From: JBBQYA01 sp031412335
Lineage (GTDB): Bacteria > Bacteroidota > Bacteroidia > Sphingobacteriales > Sphingobacteriaceae
Reading direction: 5' to 3'
Assembly (NCBI GenBank): GCA_031412335.1
Contig: JANOCT010000004.1
Span: 5,181 to 69,180, forward strand
Length of the DNA: 64,000 bases
Part shown: positions 8,174 through 17,246 of the stretch, piece after piece
Layout: the number at the start of each line of letters is the position of its first letter
Numbering within the stretch: the first letter of the stretch is position 1
Translations under genes and position numbers: made by a program
The notes under the pieces: generated by a model
Told to the model about the DNA's origin: nothing
Seen by the model: only the letters and a program-made list of their open reading frames with translations
Databases searched by the model: none

Positions 8174-8842
8174 TCAAATCTGCCAATCAATTCCTTCTTT
8201 TCCATTGTTTTCCAAATACTCATTTGCGAGGGAAAAATGTTTACAGCCATAAAAGCCAGTATGTGCAGAAAAAGGAGAAGGATGTGCTGCACTTAAAATC
8301 AAATGGTTGTGAGCATTAATTAATGTAGTTTTCGCTTGTGCATATTTACCCCAAAGCATAAAAACTAAGTTATTGCGATTTTGACTTAGAGAAGAAATAA
8401 CCTGATCGGTAAATAATTCCCAGCCTTTATTTTGATGACTTCCTGGAACCCCAGCCCGAACGGTTAAAGTAGAATTCAACATAAAAACTCCTTGTTTCGC
8501 CCATTTACTCAGATTTCCTGTTTGTGGAATCGAAATGTCTACATCATCATTTAGCTCTTTGTAAATATTTTTCAAAGAAGGCGGAACTGGAATACCTTCT
8601 GGAACTGAAAAACTTAAGCCATGTGCTTGTCCTTTTCCATGGTAGGGATCTTGGCCAAGTATTACCACTTTTACCTGATTAAAATCTGTGAAATTAAATG
8701 CTGTAAAAACATCACTATTTGGCGGATAGACAAGGTTACCTGAACTTTTTTCTGACTTTAAAAACTCACGAAGTTGTTGCATGTAAGGTTTTTCAAATTC
8801 CTTTCCAACTTGCTCCATCCACAGTTCCGGTAAAGCGGCCAT
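8174..8842 (-). CDS. ung: Uracil-DNA glycosylase (family 1)
   Basis: The 222-residue enzyme removes uracil from DNA and starts base-excision repair. The motifs are complete: 'GQDPYHG' (water-activating Asp), 'VPPSLKNIYKE', 'GVFMLNSTLTV' (uracil-binding Asn), 'VFMLWGKYAQ' and 'AAHPSPFSA' (catalytic His and minor-groove loop). Length equals the family norm. It is the second gene of a leftward pair: its ATG begins one base after the lysS stop codon, so the two are almost certainly cotranscribed. Confidence 0.97.
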   Translation of the reverse strand: MAALPELWMEQVGKEFEKPYMQQLREFLKSEKSSGNLVYPPNSDVFTAFNFTDFNQVKVVILGQDPYHGKGQAHGLSFSVPEGIPVPPSLKNIYKELNDDVDISIPQTGNLSKWAKQGVFMLNSTLTVRAGVPGSHQNKGWELFTDQVISSLSQNRNNLVFMLWGKYAQAKTTLINAHNHLILSAAHPSPFSAHTGFYGCKHFSLANEYLENNGKEGIDWQI

Positions 8843-8843
8843 T

Positions 8844-10556
8844 TTACTGCAACCAGCTTTTAACTTCTTCTAATGCAGGATTTTTCATATCCAATTTCAT
8901 TTTCTTTTTCATTCCGCCCAAATCATTAAAAAACTTATTAGGATTGGCTGTTTTCAAATCTGCAACTGTTTTATAACCCATATTTTGTACTACAGGTATC
9001 CATTCAGATGGTATACCAGCAGCTGAAAAGTCTGAAACACTATCTGTAACAATAATTTTTTCAGGTCTCATTTGCGGAAAAAACAAAACATCCTGGATGG
9101 AATTTACATTTGCCATAATCATAGCTAAACGATCAATTCCGATTCCTAAGCCAGCAGTTGGGGGCATTCCGTATTCCAATGCTCTAAGGAAATCCTCATC
9201 TAAAACCATGGCTTCTTCATCTCCTCTTTTTCCAAGTTCCAATTGATCTTCAAATCTAGCTCGCTGATCAATCGGGTCATTTAATTCAGAAAATGCATTA
9301 CAGATTTCTTTGCCATTACATATTCCTTCAAATCGTTCAACCAAACCGGGCTTACTTCTATGTTTTTTTGCTAATGGCGACATCTCTACCGGATAATCAG
9401 TAATGAAAGTAGGCTGAATAAGTTTAGGCTCGCACATCGCTCCGAATATCTCATCAATCAATTTTGCCCTGCCCATGCTCGTGTCGGTTTTTATACCAAG
9501 TCCAGTAGCAACCTCGGCCATTTCATTTTCATTCATTTCCGCTACATCAAATCCTGTAAAATGCTGTATAGCCTCGTACATGGTGTATCGTTTCCATGGT
9601 CGCTGAAAATCTAAAATATTTTGCCCAACTGTTACTTTTGTACTTCCATGCAAAGCAATGGCTGTTTTCTCTACCATTTCTTCTACCAACTCCATCATCC
9701 AATTATAGTCTTTGTAGGCTACATATAATTCTACTTGCGTAAACTCTGGATTATGAAATCGAGACATTCCTTCATTTCTGAAATCTTTAGCAAATTCAAA
9801 AACTCCATCAAAACCTCCAACAATTAACCTTTTAAGATACAGCTCATTAGCTATTCTTAAATAAAGTGTCATATCAAGTTTGTTGTGATGTGTTTTAAAA
9901 GGTTTTGCTGCTGCACCTCCATAAAGTGGCTGTAAAATCGGAGTTTCCACTTCTAGATAACCTTTATCTGAAAGGAAATTTCGCATCACGTTTACCATTT
10001 TAGAACGCTTTACAAATGCTTCTTTCACATCTGGATTTACAACTAAATCAACATAACGCTGACGGTATCGCTGCTCAGGATCTGTAAAAGCATCATAAAT
10101 AACTCCATCCTTTTCTTTTACAACAGGCAATGGTTTTAGTGATTTACTAAGTATGGTCAATTCTTGAACATGAATAGAAATTTCACCCATTTTAGTAATA
10201 AAAACATATCCTTTGATTCCGACAAAATCTCCGATATCAATGATCTTTTTAAAAACGGTATTGTAGAGTGTTTTATCTTCTAATGGCGAAATCTCATCGC
10301 GGGCAATGTATAACTGCACTCTTCCGGCACTATCTTGCAATTCTGCAAAAGATGCATTCCCCATTATTCGTTTGCCCATTATTCTTCCAGCAATGCTTAC
10401 TGAGGCAAACTCTCCAGGATTTTCGTTAAAATTTTCTTTTATTAATGAGCTTGAAGTATTAATTTCAAACAATTGAGATGGATAAGGCTCTATTCCTAAA
10501 TTTCTTAATTCCTGTAAACTTTCCCTTCTTTGTATTTCCTGATCAGTGAATGACAT
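8844..10556 (-). CDS. lysS: Lysyl-tRNA synthetase, class II
   Basis: This 570-residue cytoplasmic enzyme charges tRNA-Lys. An N-terminal OB-fold anticodon-binding domain (about 50-160, 'VSIAGRIMGKRIMG') is followed by the class II core. Motif 2 is in 'FRNEGMSRFHNPEFTQVELY' and motif 3 in 'GLGIGIDRLAM', and the lysine-specific 'GKEICNAFSELNDP' lies between them. After motif 3 comes a C-terminal tail of about 70 residues with a helix-hairpin-like segment (SDFSAAGIPSEWIPVVQNMG), common in Bacteroidota LysS. It is followed one base later by ung. Confidence 0.97.
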   Translation of the reverse strand: MSFTDQEIQRRESLQELRNLGIEPYPSQLFEINTSSSLIKENFNENPGEFASVSIAGRIMGKRIMGNASFAELQDSAGRVQLYIARDEISPLEDKTLYNTVFKKIIDIGDFVGIKGYVFITKMGEISIHVQELTILSKSLKPLPVVKEKDGVIYDAFTDPEQRYRQRYVDLVVNPDVKEAFVKRSKMVNVMRNFLSDKGYLEVETPILQPLYGGAAAKPFKTHHNKLDMTLYLRIANELYLKRLIVGGFDGVFEFAKDFRNEGMSRFHNPEFTQVELYVAYKDYNWMMELVEEMVEKTAIALHGSTKVTVGQNILDFQRPWKRYTMYEAIQHFTGFDVAEMNENEMAEVATGLGIKTDTSMGRAKLIDEIFGAMCEPKLIQPTFITDYPVEMSPLAKKHRSKPGLVERFEGICNGKEICNAFSELNDPIDQRARFEDQLELGKRGDEEAMVLDEDFLRALEYGMPPTAGLGIGIDRLAMIMANVNSIQDVLFFPQMRPEKIIVTDSVSDFSAAGIPSEWIPVVQNMGYKTVADLKTANPNKFFNDLGGMKKKMKLDMKNPALEEVKSWLQ

Positions 10557-10637
10557 GTATGTGTTTTAAAAATGCAAAAGTAAGATTTTGGAGGGATTAA
10601 ATTATGGAAACATGTTTCCCAAAATTTAACATCAAAT

Positions 10638-10949
10638 TCACATCTTCTCTTTTCCTTTTAAAATATCGAAAAACAACATAAAGTCGCTTGCCAGACTATA
10701 AAAAGGATATTTGAAAGTTGCTGGTTTATTCTTTTCGAAAAAAAAATGGCCAACCCAAGCAAAACCATATCCCACGATTGGAATTAAGAAAAGTAGTTGA
10801 TAATTATGAAAAAGTAAACCTGCTGCAAAAATCAGAAACAGTAAACCAGTGCCTATAAAATGTAATCTACGACTAGTTTTATTTTGATGTTCAGTCAAAT
10901 AATAAGGATAAAACTCCTGTAAAGAATTGAAGTTTCTAATTGGATTCAT
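10638..10949 (-). CDS. DUF962 / Mpo1-like membrane protein
   Basis: This small integral membrane protein of 103 residues shows the DUF962 signature: 'YYLTEHQNKTSRRLHFIGT' near the N-terminus, two hydrophobic hairpins, then 'WVGHFFFEKNKPATFKYP'. The conserved histidines match the Fe-binding residues of yeast Mpo1, a dioxygenase that shortens 2-hydroxy fatty acids. Bacterial members are mostly uncharacterised, so the reaction here is unproven. It lies between proDH and lysS on the same strand, 26 bases after the proDH stop. Confidence 0.85.
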   Translation of the reverse strand: MNPIRNFNSLQEFYPYYLTEHQNKTSRRLHFIGTGLLFLIFAAGLLFHNYQLLFLIPIVGYGFAWVGHFFFEKNKPATFKYPFYSLASDFMLFFDILKGKEKM

Positions 10950-10975
10950 GGTTTATACACTTACAAATTAATAGA

Positions 10976-12172
10976 TTAAACAAATTTCATTTTCCTTCTT
11001 TTCATCTCTGAAACGATTAATTTTAGTTCTCTACCCATTTGTCCGGCTATGGCAGTATTTTCATTTGCCCGACGGAAAAGGTATGGTAAAACTGCTTTCA
11101 CTGGACCATAAGGAACATATTTTGCCACATTAAAACCTTCGTGAGCTAAGTTAAAACTAAGATTGTCACTCATACCTAATAATTGAGAAAAGAAGATATT
11201 CTGGTGGTTTTCTGCCACTCCGTTTTCTGTCATAAATTCCGTTAATTTTCGGCAACTATCTTCATTGTGTGTGCCTGCAACAAAACCAATTTTGTGTAAA
11301 TGCTCTACACAGAATGCTAATGCCGCATCATAATCTCGATCTGTTGATTCTTTATCTGGCTGTATGGGTGATGGATAATTTTGTTCTTCTGCTCTTTTTC
11401 GTTCTTTTTCCATATAAGCTCCGCGAACTAATTTTGCTCCTAAAAAATATCCTTCCTGATCTGCATGCTGATAATTTTTCTTTAAAAATGCCAATCGATC
11501 ATGTCGATAAAGTTGGTAAGTATTGTAAACTACGGCAAATTCATGATTGTATTTTTTCATCATTTCTATACACAAATCATCTATTACATCTTGTATCCAG
11601 GTTTCTTCCGCATCAAACATAACTGGAATTCCATTTTTGGATGCTCGAGCACAAATCAAATCTACCCGCCTTTTTACTTTTGCAAATTCGGCTTCTTCTT
11701 CTTGAGATAAACTTTCTTTTCGTTGAATTTTTTCTAACAAAGCAAAACGAGCAATGCCTGTAATTTTAAAAACAGCAAATGGAATATTATCGCTATTTCC
11801 AGCTCTGATGACGGTGGCTAATATCTCTGAAGTTGTATTTTCAAACACCTTTTCATCTTCAACGCCTTCTACCGAATAATCTAAAATACCTCCAACCTTA
11901 TACTTTCGCAGCAATTCGATTGAATTATCGCAATCATTAATAGTTTCGCCACCACAAAAATGCTTGAATATTGTTGCTTTAATAATTGATTTTATTGGAA
12001 GACCAATATTCATTGCGAGCATGGTAATTGGCGGACCAACTTTAACTAAAAAATTAACATTGATAACTTTAAATAGCCAATACGCTCTTCTTAATTCCGA
12101 GTTAGTTTTGGATGAAAAAGCAATTTCTGTATTTTCAAAGGATATTTTAGGTTTCGCTATAGTTTCAATCAT
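10976..12172 (-). CDS. putA: Proline dehydrogenase
   Basis: The 398-residue FAD enzyme oxidises proline to pyrroline-5-carboxylate at the membrane. The TIM-barrel ProDH domain shows 'MFDAEETWIQ', 'YNTYQLYRHD', 'AKLVRGAYMEKER' and the C-terminal 'YLFRRANEN', which carries the conserved Arg pair that binds the proline carboxylate. It is monofunctional: there is no P5C dehydrogenase domain, so that step must be encoded elsewhere. It diverges from aroB across 154 bases. The symbol follows common usage for stand-alone ProDH; prodh would serve equally. Confidence 0.94.
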   Translation of the reverse strand: MIETIAKPKISFENTEIAFSSKTNSELRRAYWLFKVINVNFLVKVGPPITMLAMNIGLPIKSIIKATIFKHFCGGETINDCDNSIELLRKYKVGGILDYSVEGVEDEKVFENTTSEILATVIRAGNSDNIPFAVFKITGIARFALLEKIQRKESLSQEEEAEFAKVKRRVDLICARASKNGIPVMFDAEETWIQDVIDDLCIEMMKKYNHEFAVVYNTYQLYRHDRLAFLKKNYQHADQEGYFLGAKLVRGAYMEKERKRAEEQNYPSPIQPDKESTDRDYDAALAFCVEHLHKIGFVAGTHNEDSCRKLTEFMTENGVAENHQNIFFSQLLGMSDNLSFNLAHEGFNVAKYVPYGPVKAVLPYLFRRANENTAIAGQMGRELKLIVSEMKRRKMKFV

Positions 12173-12326
12173 AATTGGATAAACAACATTTTGGGAATTT
12201 GGTTAGAAGTTTTATAGAATCTTAGGAAAAACATAAAACCGTTTTTTTTAAAGTTTAATCAAATGTAAAAATATAGCCATTAATTACGTTGGCTAATTTA
12301 TAATCTTGCAATATCTTTCAACAACA

Positions 12327-13373
12327 ATGAACCAGTCTACAAACAAAAACTCCTATTCGTATTTGCAAGAATATCTCAATACCAATATTCCGGCTTCAAT
12401 TATCATCATTACGGATAGAAATACCTCTGAAATGTGTTTGCCACACTTTAACAGAAAAATGCCTGGACTTGAAAAATATGATATCATAGAATTAGATCCA
12501 GGTGAAGAAAATAAAAACATTGATATTGTTATTGGAATTTGGAGCATGATGCAAGATTTTGGATTAAAAAGGAATAGTCTGGTTATTGCTTTGGGCGGTG
12601 GTGTACTTTGTGATATGGTTGCTTTTGCAGCAAGTACTTTTAAGCGTGGAGTTCCATTTATTTTAATTCCAACTACATTATTGGCACAAACAGATGCAGC
12701 TATTGGTGGTAAAACTGGAATTGATTTTAATTCATATAAAAACATGGTTGGAGTGTTTAGTGAGCCGGTTTGCAGAATTACTGATAACGACTATTTAGAC
12801 ACATTACCAGAAAATGAATGGATGAATGGTTTTGCAGAAATGTTAAAACATGGCTTGATTGCTGATAAAATATATTTCGAAAAAATTTCTTCTATTGCTA
12901 ATTCAGAAATAAAATTATTGAAAGATTTTGTTCAGCGATCTGTGGAGATAAAAGAAGCAATTGTATCCATAGATCCGTTTGAAAAGAACGAACGCAAAAA
13001 GTTAAATTTTGGGCATACCATTGCACACGCATTGGAAACTTTGTTTTTAGAAAAGAATAAGCAATTAGCTCATGGTCAAGCTGTAGCTGCTGGTATCATA
13101 ATGGAAAGTTATCTTTCGTTTAAAATTTCCACATTATCTGAAATTGATTTTAAACAAATTGAAAAAACCATCCATCACTATTTTAACAAAATAAAATTTA
13201 GCGAAAAAGACCTAAATAAATTAACTGATTTCATGAAAAGTGATAAAAAAAATGAATCAGATGAAATTAATTTTACATTATTAAAGTCGATTGGTGAAGC
13301 TGAAATAAATCGAACAATTTCTGTTTCAACCATTCATGAAGCGTTGAAATATTATATAACACAAGCTGGGTAG
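12327..13373 (+). CDS. aroB: 3-dehydroquinate synthase
   Basis: This 348-residue cytoplasmic enzyme carries out step 2 of the shikimate pathway, converting DAHP to 3-dehydroquinate with NAD+ and a divalent metal. The NAD-binding region 'ALGGGVLCDMVAFAASTFKRG' and 'PTTLLAQTDAAIGGKTGID' are canonical. The metal-ligand region is 'NEWMNGFAEMLKHGLI' (Glu) and 'LNFGHTIAHALE' (His pair). The frame is open from a TTG at 12306, but the ATG at 12327 gives the natural length. It diverges from the proline dehydrogenase gene. Confidence 0.95.
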   Translation: MNQSTNKNSYSYLQEYLNTNIPASIIIITDRNTSEMCLPHFNRKMPGLEKYDIIELDPGEENKNIDIVIGIWSMMQDFGLKRNSLVIALGGGVLCDMVAFAASTFKRGVPFILIPTTLLAQTDAAIGGKTGIDFNSYKNMVGVFSEPVCRITDNDYLDTLPENEWMNGFAEMLKHGLIADKIYFEKISSIANSEIKLLKDFVQRSVEIKEAIVSIDPFEKNERKKLNFGHTIAHALETLFLEKNKQLAHGQAVAAGIIMESYLSFKISTLSEIDFKQIEKTIHHYFNKIKFSEKDLNKLTDFMKSDKKNESDEINFTLLKSIGEAEINRTISVSTIHEALKYYITQAG

Positions 13374-13454
13374 TTAAGTGCAAGTGAAGCGGATACAACC
13401 GACAATATAATTAGGAGAAAAAAAGAGAAAAAAAAACTATTCAATAAAGAATCA

Positions 13455-13961
13455 ATGAACGCATTTAACATTCAAATTATTGAAACCATAATAATAGTAG
13501 GTGGCTATATTATTTTGTATTTTGTATTAAAAACAATTATTAATAATTTTCTCAAAAGTACTCGATTAGAAAGGAGTAGAAGAAAAATGGCAATAAGAGC
13601 TTTTCAGCTATTTACAACAATTACTGCAATTATTCTTCTAACGGGAGTTTGGGGTTTTAAACAAAATGAAATTGCATTATTTGCAAGTACAATTTTGACA
13701 GCCTTAGGCATAGCATTTTTTGCTCAATGGTCATTACTTTCAAATATCACTTCGAGCATTTTACTATTTTTTAATCATCCGGTGAAATTAGGAGATTATG
13801 TAAAAGTTTTAAACAAAGACTACCAATATGAAGGAGAAGTAACAGAAATGACCTATTTTTTTGTTCATATTAAAACAAGCGATAATGAAATAATTACAAT
13901 ACCCAATTCTCATTTTTTCGAAAAATCATTTTCTATTGTTGAAAACAAAGAAAAACACTAA
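13455..13961 (+). CDS. Small MscS-family mechanosensitive channel
   Basis: The 168-residue inner-membrane protein has three hydrophobic segments (about 10-30, 50-68 and 70-105). The last is the pore helix ('STILTALGIAFFAQWSLLSNITSSILLF'-type, with small residues at the helix packing positions), followed by the MscS beta domain 'KLGDYVKV' and 'GEVTEMTYFFVHIKTSDNEIITIPNSHF'. It is shorter than E. coli MscS because the C-terminal alpha/beta domain is missing, so it keeps only the pore and the middle beta domain. It should open on membrane tension. The next gene starts 11 bases after its stop, suggesting cotranscription. Confidence 0.88.
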   Translation: MNAFNIQIIETIIIVGGYIILYFVLKTIINNFLKSTRLERSRRKMAIRAFQLFTTITAIILLTGVWGFKQNEIALFASTILTALGIAFFAQWSLLSNITSSILLFFNHPVKLGDYVKVLNKDYQYEGEVTEMTYFFVHIKTSDNEIITIPNSHFFEKSFSIVENKEKH

Positions 13962-13972
13962 GAAATAATTAA

Positions 13973-14695
13973 ATGAGGCTATTATTTCTATCGGCAATTG
14001 CTTTTTATTTTTTAATGAATACAACATCTGCACAGACGTTTGACCTTGGCAGTTGGAATATCTTAACTATAAAATACAATCACAATGAAAAGTGGAGTGT
14101 TTTTGGAGAAGCCCAATTACGTTCTTTAAAATTTTACGACAACTTTCACTATTACGAATATAAAAGCGGTGTTAACTACAAAGTTCATAAAAATGTAATC
14201 CTAACTTTAGGTGCAGGCAGTTACCAAACTTACAAAGAGGGAGGGGATTTCGTTTTGCCAAGAAATAATAATGAATTTAGAATTTGGCCTCAGCTTATTC
14301 TTTTTCAACCAATCGGAAAACTTAAAATAGAACAACGTTATCGTGCAGAATTTAGATTTACAAGTAATGGCTACCGCAACCGTTTTCGTTACAGACTTGG
14401 TGTTTCTTATCCTTTTGGAAAAGAACGAAATGAATTCAAACCCTTTCTAATTAGTGCAAGTAATGAAATATTTTTTACGGACATAGAACCTTATTTTGAA
14501 CGAAACAGAATATTACTTGCGTTCAATTACAAATCATCAAAAGCCACAACTATACAAATTGGCTATTTACATCAGTTTGACTACCAAATAAATGATGAGA
14601 CAGGTCGTGACTTTTTTCAACTAGGTTATTTTATAGAACTGTTCCGAAATAAATCACAAATCAATTCAGTTGAGACCGATATTAAAAACAATTAA
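13973..14695 (+). CDS. DUF2490 outer-membrane-barrel-like protein
   Basis: The 240-residue exported protein has a signal peptide (residues 1-20, ending TSAQ). The mature part is rich in alternating aromatic/polar strands, and the DUF2490 pattern is clear: 'GSWNILTIKYNHNEKWSVFGEAQLRS', 'RIWPQLILF', 'RYRAEFRF', 'RFRYRLGVSYPF' and 'NRILLAFNYK'. The family is of unknown function and predicted to form a small outer-membrane beta-barrel. It lies 11 bases after the MscS-type gene; whether they work together is unknown. Confidence 0.82.
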   Translation: MRLLFLSAIAFYFLMNTTSAQTFDLGSWNILTIKYNHNEKWSVFGEAQLRSLKFYDNFHYYEYKSGVNYKVHKNVILTLGAGSYQTYKEGGDFVLPRNNNEFRIWPQLILFQPIGKLKIEQRYRAEFRFTSNGYRNRFRYRLGVSYPFGKERNEFKPFLISASNEIFFTDIEPYFERNRILLAFNYKSSKATTIQIGYLHQFDYQINDETGRDFFQLGYFIELFRNKSQINSVETDIKNN

Positions 14696-14880
14696 ATGAA
14701 ATTAATGATAAGACAAATTGAAAATATTCTTGGTTTGGCAAGAACGATAACATTTAACACAGGCTCGGCAAAAGTGGAAGCTCAGTGCTCCGCAGACACA
14801 TTAATACTTAATCAACCATTGGTTCTCCGCATCAACATTTCTGGTAAAATCGCCACTTTCGCAAACCCTTGAAACCATAA

Positions 14881-15819
14881 ATGAAAGCAGCTATTATTGA
14901 CTTAGGGACAAATACGTTTCATTTGCTAATCGCAGAAATTCGTGCAGATAAAACCTATTCTATTTTGCATCAGGAAAATGAAGCAGTGCAATTGGGAAAA
15001 GGTGGAATTATGAACAATGAATTAACCACTGACGCAATTACTCGTGGGTTAACCACTCTAAAAAAGTATAAAGAAATTTGCGATAGAAATGCGGTAGAAA
15101 TAATTATCGCTAAAGGAACTTCGGCCATAAGGAATGCTGAAAATGGTCTTGATTTTGTAAATCAGGTTTTAGAAAAAACAGGAATACAAATAGAAATAAT
15201 TTCTGGAGACCGAGAAGCGGAACTCATATTCGCTGGAGTAAATGCAGCATTTAATTCAAGCAATGAAAAATCATTAATTATGGATATTGGTGGTGGCAGC
15301 GTTGAATTTATTATTGTTGAAAACAATGGTATCTGTTGGAAAAAAAGCTATGATATTGGTGCAGCCAGATTATTAGCATCCTACAATTTTGAAAAACAAT
15401 TAAGCGAAAACGAATCTGAGAAACTCAAAAACGAATTAGAAACTAAGCTAAACGAATTGTTCTTAGAACTTGAAAAACATAGCATTTTTAAACTGATAGG
15501 CTCTGCAGGTTCATTCGAAACTTTTGCTGAAATGTGTGAATATGAAACAACATTGAATTTCACTAATGAACACAAACCATTATATCAATTTGATCTAAAT
15601 ACTATCAATAAAGTACATCAATGGCTTATTCTGTCTACAAGAACTGATCGTGAAAACAATCCAGCTATTATTTCTTTACGACGAGATATGATAGTTCCGG
15701 CGGTAATTTTGAGCAAATTAGTTTTGGAAAAATCGAAAGCAAAAGAATTATGGCTTTCTACTTTTGCTTTAAAAGAAGGAATATTAGTTGATTTTATCAA
15801 CCAATCGGAATTTAAATAA
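14881..15819 (+). CDS. ppx: Ppx/GppA-family phosphatase (exopolyphosphatase)
   Basis: The 312-residue enzyme belongs to the sugar-kinase/Hsp70/actin superfamily. It shows the phosphate-1 loop 'IIDLGTNTFHLLIAE' at the N-terminus, 'AKGTSAIRNAENG', the catalytic-Glu region 'ISGDREAELIFAGV' and phosphate-2 'IMDIGGGSVEFII'. It hydrolyses polyphosphate or the 5' phosphate of pppGpp; sequence alone does not separate the two. The length corresponds to the short Bacteroidota type without the extra C-terminal HD domain. Its 3' end overlaps the convergent maf gene by 8 bases. Confidence 0.92.
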   Translation: MKAAIIDLGTNTFHLLIAEIRADKTYSILHQENEAVQLGKGGIMNNELTTDAITRGLTTLKKYKEICDRNAVEIIIAKGTSAIRNAENGLDFVNQVLEKTGIQIEIISGDREAELIFAGVNAAFNSSNEKSLIMDIGGGSVEFIIVENNGICWKKSYDIGAARLLASYNFEKQLSENESEKLKNELETKLNELFLELEKHSIFKLIGSAGSFETFAEMCEYETTLNFTNEHKPLYQFDLNTINKVHQWLILSTRTDRENNPAIISLRRDMIVPAVILSKLVLEKSKAKELWLSTFALKEGILVDFINQSEFK

Positions 15820-16375
15820 TTCCTAATTCTAATAATTTTCGGTATAATTTTTCAGTCGGTAATCCAACAACATTCGTGTACGATCCTTCGATTCTTTCAA
15901 TTGCGTTCACTCCTATCCAATCTTGAATTCCATAACTTCCAGCTTTATCTAAGGGTTGAAATTTATCAACATAATATTCAATTTCAGACTGTTTCAAATA
16001 CCTGAAATAAACATCTGTTTTATCCGAAAAAGTAGTCATAACACCCTGAAATACGATTGTAACGGCAGTAATTACTGTATGAATAGAGCCAGAAAGGATA
16101 TTTAACATTCTAACTGCATCATCCCGATCTTCAGGTTTTCCGAGTAGTTGATTTTGACATATAACTATGGTATCTGCAGTTATAATTACTGAATCTTCAT
16201 CTGCTCCATCAAAAGCATGTGCTTTTTTTTCAGATAAAAATATTGGAACTTGTTCCAAAGCTAATTCGTTGGAATAATTTTCTTCCACGTCTCTAGATTC
16301 AACAATAAATTGTAAGCCCATTTGCTGAAGCAAATCAGATCGGCGCGGTGATTTGGAAGCAAGTATTATTTTCAA
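15812..16375 (-). CDS. maf: Maf-family nucleotide pyrophosphatase
   Basis: The 187-residue house-cleaning enzyme hydrolyses non-canonical or pyrimidine nucleoside triphosphates (dTTP/UTP type). It shows 'ILASKSPRRSDLLQQMGLQF', 'ITADTIVICQ', 'SGSIHTVITA' and 'GSYGIQDWIG', all in family order. An ATG at 16420 extends the frame but overlaps the preceding gene by 41 bases and adds 15 residues absent from the family. The TTG at 16373-16375 gives the canonical 'MKIILASKSPRR' N-terminus, with 4 bases between genes, so I prefer it. It is the last gene of the leftward ccmE-maf operon. Confidence 0.93.
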   Translation of the reverse strand: MKIILASKSPRRSDLLQQMGLQFIVESRDVEENYSNELALEQVPIFLSEKKAHAFDGADEDSVIITADTIVICQNQLLGKPEDRDDAVRMLNILSGSIHTVITAVTIVFQGVMTTFSDKTDVYFRYLKQSEIEYYVDKFQPLDKAGSYGIQDWIGVNAIERIEGSYTNVVGLPTEKLYRKLLELGII

Positions 16376-16379
16376 TGGA

Positions 16380-17240
16380 TTAAGCTGAGTAATATAAAAC
16401 TGGAATGGCGGCTGTTGCACCGATTAAAACAACATGCATCAAAACTGAAAGTATCTGATAAATTTCTTTAGAAGATGGCAAATACAGTAAGATAAGAATG
16501 ATGAAAAATGGAAATTGAATTAGCAATAATAAATACAAAAACGGCATCATAGCATCGTTGCTTAATTGCAAAAACTGTAGATAAACGACAGCCGCTGTTA
16601 ATAAAATAATTAGAATCGTAGCCAAAATTCTTGCATAACTCAAACTATATGTTTCTGTAAATGAACCGATTGTTTGCTTACCCTTAAAATTCGAATACAT
16701 ATCCGAAAGTACTTTTTCGATCATAAAATATAAAGCGATCAGCAATGCATAAGCAGCGATAATTTTCAACAAAAATAAAGCGAGATTATGTTGCTCAGCA
16801 AAATAAGTTCGATAAAAAGCTGCATCAAAAATCAGTAAAAATAAAAATGATAAGGCTAGTAATCCGCTTTTTACCATCATATTCAACCAAGGTTGAAAGC
16901 GATAGTTAAGTTGATAAAACCAAAGCAAACCAATTACAAAAACAGGAAAAATGGCTAAAATTATAACCTGACTAGCTTTTGCAACAAAAATAAAACCTAA
17001 CATGCTTATGCCAATCAAGATAAAAAAACCACGTTGGTTTTTCTTTTCAATCAAAGAATACGCTGCAATAATCATGAATAAAATGGATGAAACTAAAACC
17101 GCCAAACCAATTTTAGTTAGGCCTGGCATCATAGAAAATGCCATTAAAGTTGGTTCAATCAAAAATGCACGAACATTGTACATCGCAATAATCATTAAGA
17201 CTAAATAGATTGCTAATGCTGGAAGGTTTTTTTTCAACAT
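16380..17240 (-). CDS. Polytopic membrane protein, possibly a degenerate UbiA relative
   Basis: The 286-residue protein is almost wholly hydrophobic, with about eight or nine membrane segments. In related genomes, as I recall, the gene between kdsC and maf encodes a UbiA-type geranylgeranylglycerol-phosphate geranylgeranyltransferase. Here position, size and the segment 'EKVLSDMYSNFKGKQTIGSF' (175-194) recall the second UbiA loop (D-x-x-x-D...G..T), but only one Asp remains, and the N-terminal NDxxD loop is replaced by 'IAAYSLIEKKNQRG'. If it derives from UbiA, it has lost its Mg-binding residues. Otherwise its function is unknown. It is 6 bases from kdsC and 4 from maf, so it is in the operon. 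Confidence 0.75.
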   Translation of the reverse strand: MLKKNLPALAIYLVLMIIAMYNVRAFLIEPTLMAFSMMPGLTKIGLAVLVSSILFMIIAAYSLIEKKNQRGFFILIGISMLGFIFVAKASQVIILAIFPVFVIGLLWFYQLNYRFQPWLNMMVKSGLLALSFLFLLIFDAAFYRTYFAEQHNLALFLLKIIAAYALLIALYFMIEKVLSDMYSNFKGKQTIGSFTETYSLSYARILATILIILLTAAVVYLQFLQLSNDAMMPFLYLLLLIQFPFFIILILLYLPSSKEIYQILSVLMHVVLIGATAAIPVLYYSA

Positions 17241-17246
17241 TCCTAT

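Noticed and set aside
14696..14872. 58-codon frame after the DUF2490 gene (starts MKLMIRQIEN)
   Set aside because: It starts right after the previous stop, but its composition is unlike the neighbours, no domain or signal is visible, and the words (gctcggcaaaagtgg, gtgctccgcagac) look like a non-coding or remnant sequence.
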